Source: Panopea generosa (lineage: Eukaryota; Mollusca; Bivalvia; Adapedonta; Hiatellidae). From it: a stretch of DNA of 64,000 bases. Position 1 is the stretch's first letter, and each line of letters opens with the position of its first letter. The notes under the pieces are model-generated. The model was not told where the DNA came from. It did not search any database and saw nothing but the letters and a program-made list of their open reading frames with translations. A program made the translations under genes and the position numbers. The DNA lies in NCBI GenBank assembly GCA_029582155.1, contig CM055901.1, positions 20,005,597-20,069,596 of the forward strand. The letters are read 5' to 3'. This document shows positions 12,401 through 24,400 of the stretch, piece by piece.

Positions 12401-15400
12401 AGTCTAGTTTCTTTATAGTCACTACAAGCATGATAGAGGGGCAATACTAGGGGATGATATGGGGTTAGGTAAAACAGCCAAGGTAAGAACTAGAGAAAGT
12501 CTAGTTTCTTTTTAGTCACTACAAGTATGATAGAGGGGCAATACTAGTTGATGATATGGGGTTAGGTAAAACAGTCAAGGTAAGAACTGGAGAAAGTCTA
12601 GTTTCTTTTTAGTCACTACAAGTATGATAGAGGGGCAATACTAGGGGATGATATGGGGTTAGGTAAAACAGTCAAGGTAAGAACTGGAGAAAGTCTAGTT
12701 TCTTTTTAGTCACTACAAGTATGATAGAGGGGCAATACTAGGGGATGATATGGGGTTAGGTAAAACAGTCCAGGTAAGAACTAGAGAAAGTCTAGTTTTT
12801 TTATAGTCACTTCAAGTATGATAGAGGGGCAATACTAGGGGATGATATGGGGTTAGGTAAAACAGTCCAGGTAAGAACTAGAGAAAGTCTAGTTTCTTTA
12901 TAGTCACTACAAGCATGATAGAGGGACTATACTAGGGGATGATATGGGGTTAGGTAAAACTGTCCAGGTATGATTTTTTCATTATAATTATTTATAATTT
13001 ACCTTTCAATAATTAGTTTCAGCTATTGGATTTGCACTGTTTCTTGCCCTCTTCATCACAAAGGGATATTTTTTAACTTGATTATTCTATTGGTCCAGAG
13101 GTCTGTGTTGGCGTTTAGCCCTTGGAATCTGTTTGTTACCTGTGTTAAGGTTTTTATATTTATTTTATAAGTGTGCACGACTTGCAGTTATAAGGATGGC
13201 TTTTATATAAATAGGCCTCCTTATACTCTGATGCAGTATGTGACATATCTAGGCTCCTTACTTCAAAGTCAAGGTCATATTGAAGGGTGAATAGGTCACA
13301 TTTGCCTTTAAACTCTGCATTTATGTTTTGGCGCAAGTTATGATTTACTGTGCATACAGTCAAACCTGTCTTAAGCAGCCAGTCAAGGGAAAGAGAAAAG
13401 ATGGCCTTTTAAGACAGATTGTTGCTTAATACAGGTTAATTTACTCTGAAAGTTTGAAAGCATAGAAATGGGAAATAGAAAACATGGTTGTTTAAGACAG
13501 GTGGCTGCTTAATAGAGGTGACCGCTTACACAGGTTTAACTATACTTACAGTTATATGAATGTAACTTGGCACAAGGGTGTATACTTATACCTCAGAGAA
13601 ATTTTGTACCATAAAAGGGGCTGCTATATTTAAGTTCAGGGCGAAATATTGGAATGAAGAGAAGAAGTTATCTTGGTTTAGGTGCAAGTTGTATATAATT
13701 GTAGGTATTACTGTTAACTTGGTATTATGATTCAAATGTTGGCTCCATTATTTTTATTTTTAAATGTGTATCATATAGAACATTACAACTTTTGTGTACA
13801 AGACCATATCTCAGAAACCATTTCATGTATTGAATTGAAACTTTACACAAGACTTCCCAGTCATCTAACCTACTATACGTTAGATAACTCTTGCTTGAAT
13901 ATAATGCCAATTATGACCCTTGTTTGACTTTGAAATTCTGGTTAAAATTTTGTATGCAAGTTCCATCAAGTCCATATCACACCAATAACTCAAAGTATTT
14001 GATTGAGACTTCACCACACAAGATTTCCAAGTCATCAAACCTACTACAATAACTAAGTTAAGTTTTTGTATGAATATACTGCACATTATGGCCCTTGTAT
14101 GACTTAAAAATCCCTCTTTATTAATTTTGTTGTTGTTGTGTTAAATATTCAGCCCTGTTTTAACTTTTAAACTTCATAACCTGCCCAAGTCTTACCACCA
14201 CCAATTCCCCCCTTCATTTTTTTTTTAAATTCTGTATTGAATTCTCTGCCCCATTTCAACTTTTGTACTTTACATTTTTTTTTGACAGAATTATCGGCCT
14301 TGTTGGATGACTTAGGTTGCATTTATATACTTTACTTACTTTAGAAACCAGTTTATTCTTATAAAACATATCAAAACATAAATTGTTTATGTTTTAAGGC
14401 ATTTCAGTGTTTCTTATACATAGTGTCAGTGTCTATTTCTGCATGCTTCAAGTTTTTAAGTAGCCAAAATTCAATTTAGGCAAGTCGTGGTGAAAGTCTT
14501 TTTGATGACATGTTTTAATGAGAAATGATTTAGATATTTCACAATGTTTCGTCAATTTCAGGTTATAGGGTTCCTTTCAGCTCTTTTGGGTAAACAAGGA
14601 AACAGGGTTGATGTCATGAGGCAAAAACCTCGCTTCATTAGAAAGGTAATTAAAAGTACATTTTAACCATGATTTGCTCAGAATATTTGTAATTTATTGT
14701 TTTCTTTATTATATATAATCGCTTTGCTCAGGTGTATAGCGTATAAGTAACATGCACGATGAAACAGTAATATTTTTAAAAACAACATATTTCAGCTGTC
14801 GGATTCTGCCTGTATAAAAGATGATGCTGTGACAAGGGATCCCTTTTTGATTATTGGCCCTGGCTGTGTCCTGTACAACTGGATTGATGAGCTTGAAACA
14901 TGGGGATACTTTACTGTCAGGTAACCACTCAACCTACTCATGTTGTCAAGTAACCACTCGACCTAGTCATGTTGTCAGGTCACCACTCTACCTACTAATG
15001 TTGTCAGGTCACCACTCTACCTACTAATGTTGTCAGATAACCACTTGACTAAGTCATATTGTCATGTAAACACTCCATCTAGTCATGTTGTCAGGTAACC
15101 TCTCAACCTACTCATGTTGTCAGGTAACTTCTCAACCTACTCATGTTGTCTGGTAACCACTCAACCTAATCAAGTTGTCTGGTAACCACTCAACCTGCTC
15201 ATGTTGTCTGGTTACCACTCAACTAAGTCATGATGTCAGGTAACAACTCAACATACTCATGTTGTCAGGTAAGCACTCAACCTAGACATATTGTCAAGTA
15301 ACAAGTTGACCTAGTCATGTTGTCAGGTAACCACTCAACAAACTCATGTTGTCAGGTAAGCCCTTAACCTAGACATATTGTCCGGTATCAAGTTGACTTA

Positions 15401-18400
15401 GTCATGTTGTCAGGTAACCACTCAACCTAATCATACTGTTAGATAACCATTCAACCTATTAATTTTTTTTTCTAGTCATGTTGTCAGGTGATCTCTCAAC
15501 CTACTCATGATGTCAGGTAACTGCTCAACCTAGTCATATTGTCAGGTAACCACTCAACCTAGTCATGTTGTAAGGTAACAACTAAACATACTCATGTTGC
15601 TAGGTAATCACTTGACCTACTCATGTTGTCAGGAAACAACTCAACCTAGTCATGTTGTCAGATAACCACACAACCTAGTCATGTTGTCAGGAAACCAGTC
15701 AATATACTCATATTATCAGGTAACCACTCAACCTTGTCATGTTGTCAGGCCTAGTCATGTTGTCTGGTAACTGTTCAACCTTGTCATGTTGTCAGGTAAC
15801 CACTAGACCCAGTCATGTTGTCAGTTAACTGCTTAACCAAGTCATGTTGTCAGGTAAGCACTTGACCTGCTTATGTTGTCAGGAAACCACAAACCTGCTC
15901 ATGTTGTCAGGTAACCACTGAACCTATTTATGTTGCCAGGTAACTACTCAACCTAGTCATGTTGTCAGGTATCTACTTTACCTACACATGTTATAAGGTA
16001 ACCACTCAACCTACTCATATTGTCAGGTAACCACTCAACCTAGTCATGTTGTCAGCTAACCACTCAATCTAGTCATATTGTCAGGTAACCAAAAAACCTA
16101 GTCATACTGTCAGGTAACCACTCAACCTATTAAAGTGTTCATCAGAGTAAAATTAAAGGGGCTGAGAAAACAATTTCTTTGTACATTAACACAATTCAGG
16201 AAATACCACGGGGCTGTCAAACCTCTACATTCTATAAAACATGTATACCTGTACTGCAGAAAATACCATAGGGCTGACAAGTTACCACTTACCTATAAAC
16301 ATGTATACCTGTACTGCAGAAAATACCACAGGGCTGACAAATTACCTCTTACCTATAAGCATGTATAACTACAATGCAGAAAATACCACAGAGCTGACAA
16401 ATTACCACTTACCTATAAACATGTATACCTGTACTGCAGAAAATACCACAGGGCTGACAAATTACCTCTTACCTATAAGCATGTATAACTACAATGCAGA
16501 AAATACCACAGAGCTGACAAATTACCTCTTACCTATAAACATGTATACCTGTACTGCAGAAAATACCACAGAGCTGACAAATTACCTCTTACCTATAAGC
16601 ATGTATAACTACAATGCAGAAAATACCACAGAGCTGACAAATTACCACTTACCTATAAACATGTATACCTGTACTGCAGAAAATACCACAGGGCTGACAA
16701 ATTACCTCTTACCTATAAGCATGTATAACTACAATGCAGAAAATACCACAGAGCTGACAAATTACCACTTACCTATAAACATGTATACCTGTACTGCAGA
16801 AAATACCACAGAGCTGACAAATTACCACTTACCTATAAACATGTATACCTGTACTGCAGAAAATACTACAGGGCTGACAAATTACCACTTACCTATAAGC
16901 ATGTATAACTACAATGCAGAAAATACCACAGAGCTGACAAATTACCACTTACCTATAAGCATGTATACCTACACTGCAGAAAATACCACAGAGCTGACAA
17001 ATTACCACTTACCTATAAACATGTATACCTACACTGCAGAAAATACCACAGAGCTGACAAATTACCACTTACCTATAAACATGTATACCTACACTGCAGA
17101 AAATACCACAGAGCTGACAAATTACCACTTACCTATAAACATGTATACCTGTACTGCAGAAAATACCACAGAGCTGACAAATTACCACTTACCTATAAAC
17201 ATGTATACCTACACTGCAGAAAATACCACAGAGCTGACAAATTACCACTTACCTATAAACATGTATACCTACACTGCAGAAAATACCACAGAGCTGACAA
17301 ATTATCACTTTTCTATATAAATGTATATTGACACTGCAGAAAATACCATGGGGCTGACAAGGCAGAGTGTTTAGCAGATGTAAAAAAAGGAAAACTGGAA
17401 ATTGTTGTCACCACCTTTGAAACATTTAGGGAACACCAGGTAGGTAAATTTAAAACATATTTACATCAGGACATATCAAATATGTCTGTATTGTTTGTGT
17501 TTAGTTTAGTCCTGCACATACATTCAAGTACAGGGAAACTTCGATAACTCAGAGTTAATGTCTGCACTCTGCCAGTATGTAACACATAACCTTCTGGTAT
17601 CCTATCAGAGCAGTTTCTCACCATTGCAATCCAAAGCTAGAATCCTTATCCTAGCAGAGGGAAAGGCTACTCAGTGGTTATTGGTAAGGTCAAATCTTGT
17701 GAACATTCGACACACATTACTTAGATATGCCAGGCCTGGTTAGCTCAGTTGGTAGCTAGTTTGAATCCCCCCTCTGCCACAGTCTCCGTGATAATTGATA
17801 CAGGACATTGTGTCTCATTGTCATTATCACCGCTGATTAAAGTCGAAAAGTTATCAGTTACTTGCAGGAATGGTTGTGCTCGAGTACTGGTTAATCTTTC
17901 AGGATCGCAGGAAAGATGGTTAGATTTTCTAATGGTTTGTTAGCCATCGATGGCATAAAAATGATGCTTAACAGCATCCAAACAAACAAACATTCCTAAA
18001 TGAATAAGAGAACAAATATTTGAAGATTCAGTTGTTATAGTTGCCATGGAAACAAAAACAGTCTGTATAATTATAATGTTTATATTTCTAGGACAGTTTG
18101 AATGCAATAAACTGGAGTGCAGTGATTGTAGATGAGGTGCATAAAATCAAGGTAAGTCCGCCTCGCATGTGGAAGGTCATGGGTTTGATCCCTGGCTGGT
18201 GTCATATTATATTTTCACCCGCCTAAAAATTCACTACTTATGTACTTATGATAAAGAAAGCATCAAACCTGAATGTTAAAATGTTTTTTGAAGAAAAGAG
18301 AGGCGGGTGAAAATATTATAGAATTTTGCTATAATTTCCCTCCCCCCCCCCCCCTTTTTTTTTCTTCAAAATTGATCACCACTACTTATTATGATAAAGA

Positions 18401-21400
18401 AAGCATCAAACTTGAATGTTAAAATGTATTTTGAAGAAAAGAGAGGCGGGTGAAAATATTATAGAATTTTGCTATAATATTTTTTCCCCTACTCCCCAGC
18501 CCCCTCTTAAAAATACTCTTTTATCCCAAGTTGATTATCTACACTATAATGACTATACTTTAACAAACAATAGTAATCATATTGAGAAAGTAAAGAAAGG
18601 TATTTTGTTAGAAAAGAGGGGCGTGTGAAAATATTATAGCCATTATACTTTCACCTTCCCCTGACAAAAAAATACAACTGTAATGCTTTCTTTATCATAA
18701 TAAGAAGTTGTGTTCATTTTTGAAAATAATATTTGGGGGTAGTGGATGAAAATATATTGACTCTTTCCTCATCATAAGTACAACTGTAATGCTTTCTTTA
18801 TTATAATAAGAAGTGTTTGTTTTTTAAAAAAATATAAGGGGTGGTGGGTGAAAATATACTGGCTATAATATTTTCACCCGCCCCTCTTTCCTCATCAGAT
18901 AAATTATTTCAATAAAGCAAAAATATTTTTTTGTCTGATAAAGCATATAAGTCATACTACTGAATGTAATCATTTAAAACTGAAGATGGGATAAATGAGA
19001 TGAGTGGGAGGGGTTGAAAATATAATGGCTATAATATTTTCACCCTCCTATATTATATATTTCATTCAAGTTTGCTTCATCTTAAATGCAAGTTTTATGC
19101 TTTCTTTGTCATAAAAAGTATTTGTGTTCATTTTTTTAAAAATATAATCGGGGAGGGGGGAGGTGGGTGAAAATATTATAGCAAAATTTTATAATATTTT
19201 CACCAGCAGGTGAAAATATTATATGGGTGAAAATATTATCTGACACCAGGTCATAACAAAGACTTGAAAATGGTATAAGAAGCTTCCTTGCTTGATGCTC
19301 AGCATTTGGGTTTACTACTAAAGTTGGCAAATCAGATGGGGAAAAAAAACACAATAGAATTATTTTATAAAGGTTATCGAAATACGACTTAAGTTGCGTC
19401 AGATATTTTGTGAAATATGCACATGCGTATCTGCAACTAAATAATGAGTTTGGATCATTAAAAGAAATACATTGAGAAACTTGCAGTATGGCTGCTTTGA
19501 AAAATTTCTCTATAAAAATGTGAAATATAGCCAAGGTCAATAACTGGATATCAGCTGTTTGTTTGCTGTGGATTTTTCTGTATATCAATAAGGTTTTGGG
19601 TCAGGTATAGAAGGAAATTCCTATTTGTAATAAGCCCAACAGGTCATCATCTTTCATCTGATATTATCCATTTGTGAGGACTTTATTGTATTTTTCAGAC
19701 ATGCAGAGCAAACTTTATCTGGATATTGCTTGTTAGAATAAAAATTACATTGTCATATATGAATGAAAAAAATACATTTCAGGGTTTGAAAGCTCAAACG
19801 ACAAAAGCATTAAGGACCTTAAACACTCGTAGAAGATATGGTCTTACTGGAACAGCATTGCAGAACAATTTGTTGGAGTTCTGGAGTCTACTTGACTGGT
19901 AGGTGTTGACATAATGTCCCAGTGCTTCATTTAGTCCATCAGGGTTCTGGAGTCTACTTGACTGGTAGGTGTTGACATAATGTCCCAGTGCTTCATTTAG
20001 TCCATCAGGGTTCTGGAGTTTACTTGAATGGAAGGTGTTGACATAATGTCCAAGTGCTTCATTTTGTCCATCAGGGTTCTGGAGTCTACTTGACTGGTAG
20101 GTGTTGACATTATGTCCCAGTGCTTCATTTTGTCCATCAGGGTTCTGGAGTCTACTTGACTGGTAGGTGTTGACATTATGTCCCAGTGCTTCATTTGTCC
20201 ATCAGGGTTCTGGAGTCTACTTGACTGGTAGGTGTTGACATAATGTCCCAGTGCTTCATTTTGTCCATCAGGATTCTGGAGTCTTCTTGACTGGTAGGTG
20301 TTGACATTATGTCCCAGTGCTTCATTTTGTCCATCAGGGTTCTGGAGTCTACTTGACTGGTAGGTGTTGACATTATGTCCCAGTGCTTCATTTGTCCATC
20401 AGGGTTCTGGAGTCTACTTGACTGGTAGGTGTTGACATAATGTCCCAGTGCTTCATTTTGTCCATCAGGGTTCTGAAGTCTACTTGACTGGTAGGTGTTG
20501 ACAAAATGTCCCAGTGTTCCTTTTTTGTTCCATCAGGGTTCTGGAGTCTACTTGATTGGTAGGTGTTGACATAATGTCCCAGTGCTTCATTTTGTTCATC
20601 ATGGTTCTGGAGTCTACTTAACATGTAGGTGTTGACATAATGTCCCAGTGCTTCATTTTGTCCATCAGGGTTCTGGAGTCTACTTGACTGGTAGGTGTTG
20701 ACATAATGTCCCAGTGCTTCATTTTGTCCATCATGGTTCTGGAGTCTACTTGACTGGTAGGTGTTGACATAATGTCCCAGTGCTTCATATTGTCCATCAG
20801 GATTCTGGAGTCTTCTTGACTGGTAGGTGTTGACATAATGTCCCAGTGCTTCATTTTGTCCATCAGGGTTCTGGAGTCTTCTTGACTGGTAGGTGTTGAC
20901 ATAATGTCCCAGTGCTTCATTTTGTCCATCAGGATTCTGGAGTCTACTTGACTGGTAGGTGTTGACATAATGTCCCAGTGCTTCATATTGTCCATCAGGA
21001 TTCTGGAGTCTTCTTGACTGGTAGGTGTTGACATAATGTCCCAGTGCTTCATTTTGTCCATCAGGGTTCTGGAGTCTTCTTGACTGGTAGGTGTTGACAT
21101 AATGTCCCAGTGCTTCATTTTGTCCATCAGGGTTCTGGAGTCAACTTGACTGGTAGGTGTTGACATAATGTCCCAGTGCTTCATTTTGTCCACCAGGGTT
21201 CTGGAATCTACTTGACTGGTAGGTGTTGACATAATGTCCCAGTGCTTCATTTAGTCCATCAGGGTTCTGGAGTCTACTTGACTGGTAGGTGTTGACATAA
21301 TGTCCCAGTGCTTCATTTAGTCCATCAGGGTTCTGGAGTTTACTTGAATGGAAGGTGTTGACATAATGTCCAAGTGCTTCATTTTGTCCATCAGGGTTCT

Positions 21401-24400
21401 GGAGTCTACTTGACTGGTAGGTGTTGACATTATGTCCCAGTGCTTCATTTTGTCCATCAGGGTTCTGGAGTCTACTTGACTGGTAGGTGTTGACATTATG
21501 TCCCAGTGCTTCATTTGTCCATCAGGGTTCTGGAGTCTACTTGACTGGTAGGTGTTGACATAATGTCCCAGTGCTTCATTTTGTCCATCAGGATTCTGGA
21601 GTCTTCTTGACTGGTAGGTGTTGACATTATGTCCCAGTGCTTCATTTTGTCCATCAGGGTTCTGGAGTCTACTTGACTGGTAGGTGTTGACATTATGTCC
21701 CAGTGCTTCATTTGTCCATCAGGGTTCTGGAGTCTACTTGACTGGTAGGTGTTGACATAATGTCCCAGTGCTTCATTTTGTCCATCAGGGTTCTGAAGTC
21801 TACTTGACTGGTAGGTGTTGACAAAATGTCCCAGTGTTCCTTTTTTGTTCCATCAGGGTTCTGGAGTCTACTTGATTGGTAGGTGTTGACATAATGTCCC
21901 AGTGCTTCATTTTGTTCATCATGGTTCTGGAGTCTACTTAACATGTAGGTGTTGACATAATGTCCCAGTGCTTCATTTTGTCCATCAGGGTTCTGGAGTC
22001 TACTTGACTGGTAGGTGTTGACATAATGTCCCAGTGCTTCATTTTGTCCATCATGGTTCTGGAGTCTACTTGACTGGTAGGTGTTGACATAATGTCCCAG
22101 TGCTTCATATTGTCCATCAGGATTCTGGAGTCTTCTTGACTGGTAGGTGTTGACATAATGTCCCAGTGCTTCATTTTGTCCATCAGGGTTCTGGAGTCTT
22201 CTTGACTGGTAGGTGTTGACATAATGTCCCAGTGCTTCATTTTGTCCATCAGGATTCTGGAGTCTACTTGACTGGTAGGTGTTGACATAATGTCCCAGTG
22301 CTTCATATTGTCCATCAGGATTCTGGAGTCTTCTTGACTGGTAGGTGTTGACATAATGTCCCAGTGCTTCATTTTGTCCATCAGGGTTCTGGAGTCTTCT
22401 TGACTGGTAGGTGTTGACATAATGTCCCAGTGCTTCATTTTGTCCATCAGGGTTCTGGAATCTACTTGACTGGTAGGTGTTGACATAATGTCCCAGTGCT
22501 TCATTTTGTCCACCAGGGTTCTGGAATCTACTTGACTGGTAGGTGTTGAGATAATGTCCCAGTGCTTCATTTTGTCCATCAGGGTTCTGGAGTCTACTTG
22601 ACTGGTAGGTGTTGACATAATGTCCCAGTGCTTCATTTTGTCCATCAGGGTTCTGGAGTCTTCTTGACTGGTAGGTGTTGACATAATGTCCCAGTGCTTC
22701 ATTTTGTTCATCAGGGCAAGACATTTTATCTTTAATACTCATGTTGGACCTTTCCAGCAAGGCATGCAGTAAAATGTGTTTCATGATCATATGAAACCAA
22801 ACTCTGATACTAGATAATTTTCTATATACAGGGTTACTGTGTAAGTGGTCACCTTTATTAAAGAGCCACTTGTCTTAAGCTGCCACATTTGTTATTTCCC
22901 ATTTATATGCTTTCAGACCAAATTCATCTGCATTAAACAACCTGTCTAAAAAGGCCACTTTTGCTCCTTGACTGGCTTCTTAAGACAGGTTTGACTGTAT
23001 TCTAATGCTGTTATCTATTTCCTGTAGGGCCCAACCGGGCTGCTTGGGGAGACAGACGGACTTTGAAGTTGAATATGTGCATGCAATAGAGGGGGGTCAG
23101 AGACACGATGCCAATAAACGAGAACTTGCCCTCGCCAGAAAAAGTAGGTCAAAATTTATTATGACCAATAATTATGGTTCAGATATTTGTTGTTTTTTTA
23201 CCAGATTAATCCCCACACTTACTAATTGAAAATGGAAGTTGCAGTTGTATGCTGTTTAGCTAAGTGTTTATTAGAGACAGTATTCTAAGCATTACCTCAC
23301 AGAAATATCATGCCGCAGACACATGGTATGATACCCCAACCAGTCATATTATACTGATACCGGGCTGACTAGACCTCAAACTATTCTCTAAATGCTGACC
23401 GCCAAGTGAGGAAGTGTACATTACCAATTTTCAAGTGTTTGGTATATCCCAGCCGGGAATTGAACCCAAGACCTTCAGCATGCAAAGCTGATGCTCTACC
23501 ATTAGACTAACGCTGTGGTCTTATACAAATTGGGTTTCATTAATAAATTGAAACTAAAATTGAAAAAATTTTAAACAACATCTTTCTGAAATCCCGTATT
23601 CAATGTGAATCATCCTAGACTAAATTTATATAATGTATATATTTATGTATAAAAATGACATCTGCTTTAAAACCACAATATTGATTTTAATAAAAACTTT
23701 ATCACGATGGTGTTCCTTGCAATTTGCAATTTCAGACTTAAGGGGTGTAACACAAAGTCTGAATGGGCACTCATGTTTTTCAGTACATATATAGTGGATT
23801 TTGATAAAATATGAGAGTTTAGGGGGTTAGTATCATTTTTTTTTTTTAAAGAGTACATCCGTCATTGTTATTATACTTGGGCCAATTTTTCTTAAGTTTG
23901 TGTTTTCCTCTTCGTAAAATACTCAAGAAGGCCACGTTATATTTTGAAATCAGATGAGTATATCGGGGCCATTGTCAGCCATCTTGTTTTAAAATTTTGA
24001 ATTCATGTAATACAGTCAAACCTGTGTAAGCGGTCACCTTCTCTAACAAGCAGCCACTTATTAACACTTTACTTTATATAGATGCCTTTGGACACTTAAT
24101 ATAGAAGGCTTTTGAATTATTGGGTGAATTATGTTTATATTAACTGACAGACTGGAAAACAGTGCAGGAAGTGTTCAGATTGCTCTGAATCTAAGCTGTT
24201 TTAAGCAACAACCTGTCTTAAAAGACCATTTTTGCTCCTTCCATTGACTTACTGCTGGTGACAGGTTTGACTATTTCACATGGGTATAATGAAGTTCACA
24301 GAATATTGCACAATATATTTACACTTTGGATATTTGGTTATATAATTATGTACATTATCAATACGGTACATATTTTAAGTCCATTTATTTTGTAAAAAAA

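Noticed and set aside
12192-12967. Array copies of the Walker A exon as true alternative exons
   Set aside because: Listed only as a hypothesis: 64-nt pieces break the frame and no transcript evidence is available.
16200-16368. Alternative start of exon 8 at acceptor 16199
   Set aside because: Phase and acceptor are good, but the frame reaches TAA at 16366-16368 before the conserved exon sequence, so 17339 is the productive acceptor.
16241-17320. 359-codon frame ([19 protein letters not shown] type)
   Set aside because: It is out of frame with exon 8 and arises from the 60-bp (20-codon) period. The exon 8 frame in the array contains TAA codons.
16200-22712. CRISPR-like appearance of the regular arrays
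   Set aside because: Units are contiguous without unique spacers, and the context is an intron-rich eukaryotic gene.
21708-22790. 360-codon minus-strand frame ([21 protein letters not shown] type)
   Set aside because: It is the antisense of the 66-bp intronic array, with equal openness in another frame.
23447-23522. tRNA-Ala(UGC)-like sequence on the minus strand
   Set aside because: Anticodon and T arms look right, but the acceptor stem does not pair and a SINE-like body follows.
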